A stretch of 23,274 nucleotides of DNA from assembly GCA_947591115.1 (NCBI GenBank), contig CANQCX010000004.1, positions 1-23,274 of the forward strand. The letters are read 5' to 3'. The notes beneath the pieces were generated by a model. It saw nothing but the letters and a program-made list of their open reading frames with translations. It did not search any database and was not told where the DNA came from. Shown in pieces: positions 14,947-21,745 of this stretch (positions are counted from its first letter, which is position 1; the number at the start of each line of letters is the position of its first letter). The DNA comes from an uncultured Lachnospiraceae bacterium. GTDB lineage: Bacteria > Bacillota > Clostridia > Lachnospirales > Lachnospiraceae. The position numbers and the translations under genes are program-made.

Positions 14947-16485
14947 ATGGCATCACATGTGTTTGCGGCGATTTACATCGGTTCTTACGAAGTAAGCATG
15001 AAAGTGTTTGAATTGTCTGTGAAAAAGAGAATTCATGAAATTGATTATATCCGTTACCGTTTGGATCTGGGAAGGGACGTCTATCAGACCGGAACTATGG
15101 GATATGAGACGGTCAACAGTCTTTGCGATATTCTTTCCAGTTTTTCCCACATCATGTCGGGTTACTGCGTGGAGGCGTACGAGGTTTATACGTCTGCGGT
15201 TTTCCGCGACTCTGCGAACGGACTGTTTGTTGTAAACCAGATTCTCCTTCGTACGGGATTTTCGGTAAAAGTCATCAGCAATTCGGAGTATCGCTTTTTA
15301 AGCTATAAATCTGTTGCGGGCAGGATGCCGTTTGAAAAAATGATCGAAACCTCCGCGGCGGTGGTGGACGTAGGAGGCTCCGGAATCCAGATCACGCTGT
15401 TTCGGGAGGGAAGCCTGATCACCACGCAGCATATGGATATCGGTACGGTGCGTCTGCGCGAATTGCTGCACGCGGACGGACAGTCGCTGAAGCTGTACGA
15501 AATGGAAATTCAGGAGTATATCCACAAGAAGCTGGAGGTGTTTTATTCCCTGTATTCCGGAACGCGCGTCAATTATGTCATCATCATGAGCGATTACTGT
15601 GAAGCGCTTATGAAAAGCATGGAGAAAAAAGAAGAAGAAAATGTGGTAAAAGCGGACAAATTTATCCGGTACGTGGAAAAACTCCAGAAAAAGACCGTAG
15701 AGGAAATCTCGCACGAACTGAATCTTTCCAATGACAACGATCCGCTCATCATTCCATCCATTCTGCTGTTCCGCTCGTTGGTGCAGATCCTCGACGCGGA
15801 TAAAGTATGGGCGCCGGGCGTGAATATCAACGACGGAATCGCCTATGATTATGCATGGAGAAACCAACTGATCAAAGGAACGCACGATTTTGAAGCGGAC
15901 ATCATTTCCACCGCGCAGAATCTTTCCAAACGGTTTCATTGTTTTTCGCCGCATATTGAGGCATTATCCAAGCTGTCCGCCAAAATCTTTGATACAATGA
16001 AAAAAATACATGGTCTTAATAAACGCCACCGGCTGCTTTTGGAGGTTGCGACCATCCTCCATGACTGCGGCAAATATGTCAGCATCGCAAACAGCGCGCG
16101 GTGTACCTATGAGATCATCATGGCTTCGGAAATTATGGGACTTTCCCATCTGGAACGGGAAATCGTAGCGATGACGGTATTGTATCATACGATCCCGCTG
16201 GTGGATTACGAAGAATTGTCCGACCGCATCGATCAGGACAGTTATCTGGTCATTGCAAAGCTCTCTGCGATCCTGTGCGTAGCAAACGCGCTGGATCAGA
16301 GCCATCGGCAGAAATTTCAGGATATCCGCATTTCTCTGAAAGGGAAGGAACTGATCATTACGGTAGAATCTCTGGAGGATATTTCACTGGAGCAGGCGCT
16401 TTTTGAAGCAAAAACCTCCTATTTTGAAAACGTCTTCAGTAAAAAACCTGTTCTAAAAGAAAAACGCGTCTACAGTTACCATTAA
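14947..16485 (+). CDS. Ppx/GppA-like ASKHA domain fused to an HD domain, next to ppk1
   Basis: 512 aa. The N-terminal half (about 5-305) has the actin/hsp70-like fold of exopolyphosphatase/pppGpp phosphatases, with the second phosphate loop AAVVDVGGSGIQITLF (137-152) and the family Glu region ISNSEYRFLSY (Glu114). The C-terminal half (about 315-505) is an HD-type domain with LHDCGK (371-376) and ANALDQSH (near 437). Together these match the two-part exopolyphosphatase architecture. Two things are odd: the first loop, normally ID-x-GSN, reads IYIGSYEV (Asp to Tyr10, Asn to Tyr14), and the HD segment normally carrying His before the YII helix reads ARCTYEII. It may be a weakened enzyme or a sensor that controls the neighbouring kinase. 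The SD AAAGGAG precedes ATG 14947; ppk1 starts 22 bp after the stop. Confidence 0.82.
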   Translation: MASHVFAAIYIGSYEVSMKVFELSVKKRIHEIDYIRYRLDLGRDVYQTGTMGYETVNSLCDILSSFSHIMSGYCVEAYEVYTSAVFRDSANGLFVVNQILLRTGFSVKVISNSEYRFLSYKSVAGRMPFEKMIETSAAVVDVGGSGIQITLFREGSLITTQHMDIGTVRLRELLHADGQSLKLYEMEIQEYIHKKLEVFYSLYSGTRVNYVIIMSDYCEALMKSMEKKEEENVVKADKFIRYVEKLQKKTVEEISHELNLSNDNDPLIIPSILLFRSLVQILDADKVWAPGVNINDGIAYDYAWRNQLIKGTHDFEADIISTAQNLSKRFHCFSPHIEALSKLSAKIFDTMKKIHGLNKRHRLLLEVATILHDCGKYVSIANSARCTYEIIMASEIMGLSHLEREIVAMTVLYHTIPLVDYEELSDRIDQDSYLVIAKLSAILCVANALDQSHRQKFQDIRISLKGKELIITVESLEDISLEQALFEAKTSYFENVFSKKPVLKEKRVYSYH

Positions 16486-16507
16486 AACGGCGGAGGGAGG
16501 ACATTGA

Positions 16508-18640
16508 ATGGAAACGAAAATCAACTATGAAGCTCCGGAATACTATGAAAATCGGGAACTGAGCTGGCTCAAATTTGACAGCCGCGTACTCAGCGAAGCA
16601 AAAGACAAAAGCATTCCGCTTTTGGAGCGGTTAAAATTTATCAGCATTACCTCGTCCAATCTGGATGAATTCTTTATGGTGCGGGTTGCATCCTTAAAAG
16701 ATATGGTTCATGCCAATTATAAAAAAAGGGACATCGCGGGCATGACGGCATCGGAGCAGCTTGCGGCGGTCAATCAGGCCACGCGCGGTCTGGTAGAGGC
16801 GCAGTACAACACCTATATGCGTTCGCTGATCCCGCTTCTGAAAAAAGAAGGCATCTGTATTTTGGATGCCCATGAAGATCTGACGGAGGAACAGGCGCAA
16901 TTCGCGGACCGCTATTTTATGGAGAGCGTTTATCCAGTGCTGACGCCGATGGCGGTAGACGCCTCCCGTCCGTTTCCGCTGATACGGAATAAAACGCTGA
17001 ATATCGCGGCGCTGCTTGCCAATAAAAAATCCAAAAACAAAGAGACGGTTTTTGCTACGGTTCAGGTGCCGAGCGTGCTGTCCCGTCTGGTACGGATCCC
17101 GTCAAACAAGGGAAATATCACGTTTATTCTGCTAGAGCAGATCATAGAACGCAATATTGAGCATCTGTTTTCCAACTATAAAGTCCTGTGCGCCTATCCG
17201 TACCGCATTATGAGAAATGCAGACCTGACCATTGACGAAGACGAAACGCCGGATCTGCTCAAAGAAATTCAAAACAAACTGAAAATGCGCCAGTGGGGAG
17301 AGGTCATCCGTCTGGAAGTAGAAGAGAAGATGGACAAAAAGCTGCTGCGTTTTCTTCGGACGGAATTAAAAGTAGCGGAAGAAGATATTTTCCATATAGC
17401 CGGCCCGATCGATCTGACGTTCCTCATGAAAATGTACGGAATCGACGGCTGCGACGAACTGCGCAATACGCCGTATACGCCGAAGGCGGTGCCGGAGATC
17501 GGACAGGGAGAAAATATTTTCGAGGCGATCCGCAAAGGCGATATTTTCCTGCATCATCCGTATGAAACCTTTGATCCGGTAGTGGACTTTATCCGTCAGG
17601 CATCTGTGGATCCGGACGTACTGGCAATCAAACAGACGCTTTACCGCGTCAGCGGCAACTCGCCGATCATCAGCTCTTTGGCGCAGGCGGCGGAGAACGG
17701 AAAGCAGGTTACGGTTCTGGTAGAGTTAAAGGCGCGGTTTGACGAGGAGCACAATATCGTCTGGGCAAAGAAATTAGAGCAGGCGGGCTGCCATGTCATA
17801 TACGGACTGGTCGGCCTAAAGACGCACAGCAAGATCGCGCTGGTCGTACGCAGGGAAGAAGAAGGAATCCGCCGGTACGTGCATCTGGGCACAGGAAATT
17901 ACAACGACTCTACGGCAAAGCTCTATACGGACTGCGGGATCTTTACCTGCAAGGAGGCGATCGGAGAGGATGCGACCGCAGTCTTTAATATGCTGTCCGG
18001 CTATTCGGAGCCGCGCTCATGGAATGAACTGGTGCTTGCCCCGTACTGGCTGAGGGATAAATTCCTCGGACTGATCCGGCGTGAAATGCGTTATGCAAAA
18101 GAGGGAAAGGAAGCGCACATCATTGCAAAGATGAACTCCCTCTGCGACAGAGAGATCATCGCCGCTTTGTATGAGGCCTCCGCAAACGGAGTCAAGATCG
18201 ATCTCATCGTGCGCGGGATCTGCTGCCTGAAGGTCGGCATTCCAAAAGTCAGCGAAAACATTACTGTACGCTCCATAGTCGGCAATTTTCTGGAGCACAG
18301 CCGGATCTTTTATTTTACCAACGGCGGAGATCCGGAAATCTACATGGGAAGCGCGGACTGGATGCCGAGAAATCTGGATCGCCGCGTAGAGATCATATTC
18401 CCGCTTCTGGATGAAACTTTAAAAGAAAAGGCGCTCCACATTTTGGAAACGGAGCTGGCGGATAATGTAAAAGCGCGTATTCTGGGCGCGGACGGAAATT
18501 ATGAAAAAATTGACAAACGCGGAAAAACGCTGGTCAATTCGCAGGAATTATTCTGCAGGGAAGCGGAAGAGGCGCTTCCGAAGCCAAGCGGGATTTCTCG
18601 GGAACGCTGTTTTATTCCGGAGGAGCAGCATGGAAAATAA
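16508..18640 (+). CDS. ppk1: Polyphosphate kinase 1
   Basis: 710 aa, full length. It makes inorganic polyphosphate reversibly from ATP through a phospho-histidine. The N-terminal helical domain begins YYENRELSWLKFDSRVLSEA; the two phospholipase-D-like catalytic domains carry LKTHSKIALV with His440 (the autophosphorylated position in the family) and LEHSRIFYF with His597, followed by MGSADWMPRNLDRRVE. Both His residues lie five positions beyond the E. coli ones (435 and 592), showing an intact layout. HHPYETFDPVVDFIRQA, GTGNYNDSTAKLYTD and ARFDEEHNI are also present. ATG 16508 follows GGAGGGAGG. With the upstream Ppx/GppA-HD gene it forms a polyphosphate pair that shares a promoter with pheA. 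I saw no terminator after it. Confidence 0.97.
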   Translation: METKINYEAPEYYENRELSWLKFDSRVLSEAKDKSIPLLERLKFISITSSNLDEFFMVRVASLKDMVHANYKKRDIAGMTASEQLAAVNQATRGLVEAQYNTYMRSLIPLLKKEGICILDAHEDLTEEQAQFADRYFMESVYPVLTPMAVDASRPFPLIRNKTLNIAALLANKKSKNKETVFATVQVPSVLSRLVRIPSNKGNITFILLEQIIERNIEHLFSNYKVLCAYPYRIMRNADLTIDEDETPDLLKEIQNKLKMRQWGEVIRLEVEEKMDKKLLRFLRTELKVAEEDIFHIAGPIDLTFLMKMYGIDGCDELRNTPYTPKAVPEIGQGENIFEAIRKGDIFLHHPYETFDPVVDFIRQASVDPDVLAIKQTLYRVSGNSPIISSLAQAAENGKQVTVLVELKARFDEEHNIVWAKKLEQAGCHVIYGLVGLKTHSKIALVVRREEEGIRRYVHLGTGNYNDSTAKLYTDCGIFTCKEAIGEDATAVFNMLSGYSEPRSWNELVLAPYWLRDKFLGLIRREMRYAKEGKEAHIIAKMNSLCDREIIAALYEASANGVKIDLIVRGICCLKVGIPKVSENITVRSIVGNFLEHSRIFYFTNGGDPEIYMGSADWMPRNLDRRVEIIFPLLDETLKEKALHILETELADNVKARILGADGNYEKIDKRGKTLVNSQELFCREAEEALPKPSGISRERCFIPEEQHGK

Positions 18641-18645
18641 ACCGC

Positions 18646-18674
18646 TTGACAAACCGGTTATGGAATGTTATTTT
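18646..18674 (+). promoter_or_regulatory. Candidate promoter for the lipoprotein gene
   Basis: A perfect TTGACA at 18646-18651, starting 6 bp after the ppk1 stop, a 17-bp spacer and TATTTT (18669-18674, 4/6). AACCG (18640-18644) and CGGTT (18655-18659) form an inverted repeat around the -35, possibly an operator, though short enough to be chance. AAGGGAG then precedes ATG 18717. Confidence 0.6.
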
Positions 18675-18716
18675 TATACACGTTGATTTGGTTAAAACAA
18701 AGAAGGGAGTAACAAA

Positions 18717-19376
18717 ATGAAGAAACTGAAAACAACTGCAATTTTATTTATCTGCACACTGGTAATCGGAATGCTGAGCGGCTGCGGCAATTCTTTCGAT
18801 GCGAGCGCATATCTGAAAGCACTGCTGGACAATTCCTACAAGAATGATTCCACAGAATTTGTAGCGCAGAAGATTGGCACGAAGGAAGAAGCGGAGGAGC
18901 TGTATCAACAGGGGATTGACGCGGAATTATCGGCGGCGACTTCCGATGTAACGCTTTCCGACGAACTGCTTGCCGGATTTGAGGAGACGTTCCAGAATAT
19001 CTTCCAGAAGGTAAAGTATACGGTTAAAGATGCAAAGAAGCAGTCGGACGGTTCCTACGTGGTAACGGTTGAATACGAACAATTAGAGATTTTTGCAGCC
19101 GTAATGGAAAATTATCAGGCGGAAGTAGAGCAGTGGAGCGCACAGATGACGGAGGATGTTAAGAACGGACAGGCGGTACCGTCTGACGAGGAAATCTATG
19201 AAGAGCTTTACAAGATCTTAAAAGCGGATTTAGACAGCGCGCTTGAAAATCCGTCGTATGCCGAGAAGGCGACGACAACGGTTACGATCGAACTGAACGA
19301 TAACACGTACACTCCGAAGGAGGCAGATCTGATCAAACTGGAATCGCTGTTTATCGATATTGATTCGATGAACTAA
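18717..19376 (+). CDS. Uncharacterised secreted lipoprotein
   Basis: 219 aa. A lipoprotein signal peptide is clear: basic MKKLK, hydrophobic core, and lipobox L-S-G-C with Cys23 as the lipidated residue, so the protein should be tethered to the outer face of the membrane. The mature part is acidic and mostly helical early on (ASAYLKALLDNSYKND, TKEEAEELYQQGIDAEL), followed by a strand-rich centre (VKYTVKDAKKQSDGSYVVTVEYEQLE) that resembles a small alpha+beta domain, and an acidic C-terminal tail. I recognise no catalytic motif or named family; similar short lipoproteins are common in Lachnospiraceae. It appears monocistronic, with a promoter at 18646-18674 and a strong terminator at 19395-19433. 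Confidence 0.85.
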   Translation: MKKLKTTAILFICTLVIGMLSGCGNSFDASAYLKALLDNSYKNDSTEFVAQKIGTKEEAEELYQQGIDAELSAATSDVTLSDELLAGFEETFQNIFQKVKYTVKDAKKQSDGSYVVTVEYEQLEIFAAVMENYQAEVEQWSAQMTEDVKNGQAVPSDEEIYEELYKILKADLDSALENPSYAEKATTTVTIELNDNTYTPKEADLIKLESLFIDIDSMN

Positions 19377-19394
19377 AACGAAAGCCATTACTGA

Positions 19395-19433
19395 TTGTCA
19401 GGCGTTAAAAAAACGCTTGACAATCTTTTTTTT
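19395..19433 (+). terminator. Intrinsic terminator of the lipoprotein gene
   Basis: TTGTCAGGCGTT (19395-19406) pairs over 12 bp with AACGCTTGACAA (19412-19423, one G-U pair) and is followed by TC and eight T residues at 19426-19433. The descending arm contains the TTGACA used as -35 of the next promoter. Confidence 0.92.
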
Positions 19434-19445
19434 CTATGTTAGATT
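19417..19445 (+). promoter_or_regulatory. Promoter of infC-rpmI-rplT, embedded in the preceding terminator
   Basis: TTGACA (19417-19422) is a perfect -35 lying in the 3' arm of the terminator hairpin; the 17-bp spacer covers the T-tract, and TAGATT (19440-19445, 4/6) is the -10. Predicted transcription start near 19452, giving a leader of about 140 nt before infC. Confidence 0.65.
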
Positions 19446-19451
19446 TTAATA

Positions 19452-19593
19452 GTTGTTAGAAAACAAGTAGAGTATCCACTCTCACCTAAGCGCAATCGGG
19501 CGACTTAGCGTTTATATTTCCAACCTGTTTTTTGTGTTAGAGATGTTAGTGGATAGTCTGCCTATCCACTATTTTTTATGGAGGTGTAAGACC
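19452..19593 (+). promoter_or_regulatory. L20-type leader RNA of the infC-rpmI-rplT operon (transcription attenuator)
   Basis: The leader holds three elements. An antiterminator arm TATCCACT (19473-19480) is exactly complementary to AGTGGATA (19548-19555). A central hairpin CTAAGCGC…GCGACTTAG (19486-19508) has a bulged A, of the kind expected of an rRNA-mimicking site for L20. A terminator hairpin (19548-19577) ends 2 nt before the infC SD. In Bacillus subtilis the operon is controlled by L20 binding its leader and favouring termination; the gene order and the competing pairings here fit that scheme. Assignment rests on context and structure, not on a covariance-model search. Confidence 0.78.
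19548..19577 (+). terminator. Attenuator terminator in the infC leader
   Basis: AGTGGATAG (19548-19556) pairs perfectly with CTATCCACT (19562-19570) around a 5-nt loop, followed by A and six T residues (19572-19577). The SD GGAGGTG begins at 19580. It competes with the upstream pairing at 19473-19480. Confidence 0.85.
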
Positions 19594-20100
19594 ATTAGCG
19601 AATTAATGATTAATGAACAGATCAGGGATCGAGAGGTTCGTCTGATCGGAACGGATGGAGAGCAGCTTGGAATTGTTTCCGCAAAAGAGGCGCAGAAAAT
19701 AGCGGACGAAGCAGGACTGGATCTGGTAAAGATCGCCCCGAATGCCAAACCGCCGGTGTGCAAGGTAATCGATTACGGCAAATACCGTTATGAAATGGCG
19801 CGAAAGGAAAAGGACGCCAAAAAGAAGCAGAAGACCGTTGAGTTGAAAGAAATCCGTTTGTCGCCGAATATCGAAGCGAACGATCTGAATACCAAGAGGA
19901 ACGCTGCCAGAAAGTTTCTGACAAAAGGAAACAAAGTAAAGATTACCCTTCGTTTCCGCGGACGCGAAATGGCGCACATGAATAACAGCAAACATATTCT
20001 GGACGACTTCGCAGAGAATCTTTCGGACATCGCAATAGTGGAGAAAGCGCCAAAGGTCGAAGGCAGGAGTATCGGCATGGTGCTGGCAGAAAAAAGATAA
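19594..20100 (+). CDS. infC: Translation initiation factor IF-3, apparent AUU start
   Basis: 168 aa. IF3 binds the 30S subunit, prevents premature 50S joining and checks the start codon and initiator tRNA. Both domains are present: the N-domain (MINEQIRDREVRLIG, KIADEAGLDLVKIAPNA, PPVCKVIDYGKYRYE) and, after a Lys-rich linker (about 78-90), the C-domain (EIRLSPNIEANDLNTK, ITLRFRGREMAHM, GMVLAEKR). The SD GGAGGTG (19580-19586) is 7 nt before ATT 19594 (then Ser-Glu-Leu-Met). The in-frame ATG at 19606 is 19 nt from the SD, and the ATG at 19534 lies upstream of the attenuator stem. AUU starts are known for infC in other bacteria and let IF3 repress itself. First gene of the infC-rpmI-rplT operon. 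Confidence 0.95.
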   Translation: MSELMINEQIRDREVRLIGTDGEQLGIVSAKEAQKIADEAGLDLVKIAPNAKPPVCKVIDYGKYRYEMARKEKDAKKKQKTVELKEIRLSPNIEANDLNTKRNAARKFLTKGNKVKITLRFRGREMAHMNNSKHILDDFAENLSDIAIVEKAPKVEGRSIGMVLAEKR

Positions 20101-20122
20101 CAGTTTAAGGAGGAATACAACA

Positions 20123-20320
20123 ATGCCAAAAATGAAAACCAGCAGAGCGGCGGCAAAACGCTTCAAAGTGACAGGAACCGGAAAGTTAAAGAGAAATAAA
20201 GCGTATAAGAGACATATCTTAACGAAGAAGTCGGCAAAGACCAAACGCAACCTTAGAAAAGCGACTACGGTTGATGCAACGAACGTTAAGAATATGAAGA
20301 AGATTTTACCGTATTTGTAA
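20123..20320 (+). CDS. rpmI: 50S ribosomal protein L35
   Basis: 65 aa, normal length, very basic, with the family start PKMKTSRAAAKRFKVTGTGK and the C-terminal NVKNMKKILPYL. It is a small protein of the large ribosomal subunit. ATG 20123 follows AAGGAGG, 22 bp after infC; rplT begins 23 bp downstream. The infC-rpmI-rplT order is conserved across bacteria. Confidence 0.97.
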   Translation: MPKMKTSRAAAKRFKVTGTGKLKRNKAYKRHILTKKSAKTKRNLRKATTVDATNVKNMKKILPYL

Positions 20321-20343
20321 AGAAGAGTAGGAGGAAACAGATC

Positions 20344-20700
20344 ATGGCAAGAGTAAAAGGCGGAGTAGGCGCAAAAAAAAGACATAACAGAGTTTTAAAA
20401 TTAGCAAAAGGTTACAGAGGCGCCCGTTCCAAACAATATCGGGTAGCAAAACAGTCTGTCATGAGAGCCTTAACCAGTTCTTATGCGGGCAGAAAAGAGA
20501 GAAAGAGACAGTTCCGTCAGCTTTGGATCGCGCGTATCAACGCGGCGGCAAGATTAAACGGACTTTCCTACAGCCAGTTTATGCATGGCTTAAAGTTAGC
20601 GGGAGCAGACTTAAACCGTAAAGTACTGGCTGATATGGCAGTAACGGATGCGGCAGGTTTTGCAAAGCTGGCAGAGCTTGCAAAAGGCAGCTTAAACTAA
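20344..20700 (+). CDS. rplT: 50S ribosomal protein L20
   Basis: 118 aa, normal length. L20 binds 23S rRNA early in 50S assembly and, free in excess, the operon leader at 19452-19593 in bacteria where this has been studied. The basic N-terminal extension (ARVKGGVGAKKRHNRVLKLA, GYRGARSKQYRVAKQ) and the globular C-terminal part (RFQ-type RQLWIARINAAARLNGLSY, FMHGLKLAGADLNRKVLADM) are intact. AGGAGG precedes ATG 20344. It is the last gene of the operon, with a terminator 25 bp after the stop. Confidence 0.97.
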   Translation: MARVKGGVGAKKRHNRVLKLAKGYRGARSKQYRVAKQSVMRALTSSYAGRKERKRQFRQLWIARINAAARLNGLSYSQFMHGLKLAGADLNRKVLADMAVTDAAGFAKLAELAKGSLN

Positions 20701-20724
20701 ATTCGGCTAAAAATCAGTTCAAAG

Positions 20725-20766
20725 AACCCCGTCGGTTGCGGTCAGACGCAGCCGGACGGGGTTTTT
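20725..20766 (+). terminator. Terminator of infC-rpmI-rplT, overlapping the araC-type gene end
   Basis: AACCCCGTC (20725-20733) pairs with GACGGGGTT (20755-20763), and GGTTGCG (20734-20740) with CGCAGCC (20747-20753), around a 6-nt loop with one unpaired G; five T residues end it (20762-20766). The right half codes for the last residues of the convergent regulator. On the minus strand the hairpin is followed only by TTCTTTG, so it is at best a weak terminator there. Confidence 0.9.
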
Positions 20767-21590
20767 GTCATTTTCCGGAATTCTTTCGGAGACATTCCCT
20801 TTTTCTTATGAAACGTTTTGGAAAAATACAGGCTGTTGTCAAAGCCGATGGAATTGGCAATCGCCATAATGGACAGATCCGAATGCTCCAGCAGATAGCA
20901 GGACTGCTTGATGCGCAGATTGGTCAGGTATTCTTTGGGAGAAACGCCCAGTACCGTCTGAAACGAGCGGAACAGGTGGCTTCTGCTCAAACCGACGTAG
21001 GAGGCGATATCTTCTACGGTAATCGGGTACGAATAGTTCGAGGAGATATATTCGATCCCCTTCTGGACGTAGCTGTTGACCGTATTGTGGGCGTCGCTTT
21101 TTTTATCCGCGCTGTGCATAAACAAAGAAAGCATGGTATACAGGCGGCCGGTCATAGCAACGGCGTGTTCGAATTCATTCCCTCTGGCGTCGTAGATATG
21201 CAGAAGCTGCCGCTTGATCTCCTCTCCGCAGGGCGTATTTTGGATATAAGGTTTTTCCCGCGAAAAATCGGTTGCCTGTAAAATAATGGCGGCGTCGCTG
21301 CCGGTAAAACCAACCCATGCGTATTCCCAGGGATCGGCGGAATCCGCCAGATAAGACGCCTCGGTGTTCGGATAGACCAAAAAGCAGTCGCCGGCTCTCA
21401 GCGTATGCGTCCTTCCGCCGGTGGTATAGAGTCCGCTGCCGGAAATAATGTAATGGATCAGGTAGTGGTCGCGGATGCCCGGTCCCCACTGGTAAAGCGG
21501 ATCGCATTTCTGATAGCCGACATTGTAGACCGAAAGGGATACCAGCTCTTTTTCCGTCACTTTATAGGAATTTTTATAATGCGCCTCCAT
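20742..21590 (-). CDS. AraC family transcriptional regulator with cupin sensor domain
   Basis: 282 aa. The N-terminal half (about 20-150) is a cupin-like ligand-binding domain (HYIISGSGLYTTGGRTHTLRAGD, then FLVYPN). The C-terminal half (about 180-275) is the AraC DNA-binding domain with two helix-turn-helix units: ITVEDIASYVGLSRSHLFRSF and the family signature SIMAIANSIGFDNSLYFSKT followed by KGMSPKEFRK. Such proteins usually sense a sugar and activate transport or catabolic genes. ATG 21590 is 7 nt after GGGAGG on the minus strand; the stop lies inside the rplT terminator hairpin. Its neighbour across the divergent promoter region is galE, a possible but unproven target; no sugar transporter is in the window. 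Confidence 0.93.
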   Translation of the reverse strand: MEAHYKNSYKVTEKELVSLSVYNVGYQKCDPLYQWGPGIRDHYLIHYIISGSGLYTTGGRTHTLRAGDCFLVYPNTEASYLADSADPWEYAWVGFTGSDAAIILQATDFSREKPYIQNTPCGEEIKRQLLHIYDARGNEFEHAVAMTGRLYTMLSLFMHSADKKSDAHNTVNSYVQKGIEYISSNYSYPITVEDIASYVGLSRSHLFRSFQTVLGVSPKEYLTNLRIKQSCYLLEHSDLSIMAIANSIGFDNSLYFSKTFHKKKGMSPKEFRKMTKTPSGCV

Positions 21591-21619
21591 CTTTGTCCTC
21601 CCATCCCGAATCTGCTTCC

Positions 21620-21648
21620 ATTATACGTGTTTTCCAAAATGAATGCAA
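21620..21648 (-). promoter_or_regulatory. Vegetative promoter of the AraC-family gene
   Basis: Minus strand TTGCAT (complement of 21643-21648), a 17-bp spacer and perfect TATAAT (complement of 21620-21625). The predicted start near 21613 leaves a short leader with the GGGAGG site before ATG 21590. Confidence 0.8.
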
Positions 21649-21674
21649 CATTTTTACATATTTCTCAAACATTT
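21647..21674. promoter_or_regulatory. Candidate AraC-type operator: direct repeat with 21-bp period
   Basis: AACATTT occurs at 21647-21653 and 21668-21674, exactly 21 bp apart, so both copies face the same side of the helix. That is the geometry of paired half-sites in AraC-type regulation. The left copy touches the -35 of the regulator gene, the right one ends 5 bp before the candidate galE -35. A 7-bp match in AT-rich DNA could be chance. Confidence 0.3.
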
Positions 21675-21679
21675 ATCGC

Positions 21680-21708
21680 TATACAAAAAACAGGCGTTGC
21701 GATACAAT
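21680..21708 (+). promoter_or_regulatory. Candidate galE promoter
   Basis: TATACA (21680-21685, 4/6), a 17-bp spacer and TACAAT (21703-21708, 5/6), predicted start near 21715. The weak -35 would suit an activated promoter. An inverted repeat TATCGC (21674-21679) / GCGATA (21699-21704) spans the promoter. Confidence 0.5.
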
Positions 21709-21745
21709 AAGCATATCAGATAAAACGTAAAAGGAGATGGTTATT

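Noticed and set aside
15298..15954. Open frame of 218 codons on the minus strand opposite the Ppx/GppA-HD gene
   Set aside because: Shadow frame with low-complexity Phe-rich stretches caused by Lys/Glu codons on the other strand.
18640..18659. Terminator after ppk1 from the AACCG/CGGTT inverted repeat
   Set aside because: Only a 5-bp stem with a 10-nt loop and no directly adjoining T-run; it overlaps a promoter -35 instead.
19534..19593. ATG 19534 as the start of infC
   Set aside because: It precedes the attenuator stem, has no SD, and would add 20 residues absent from the IF3 family.
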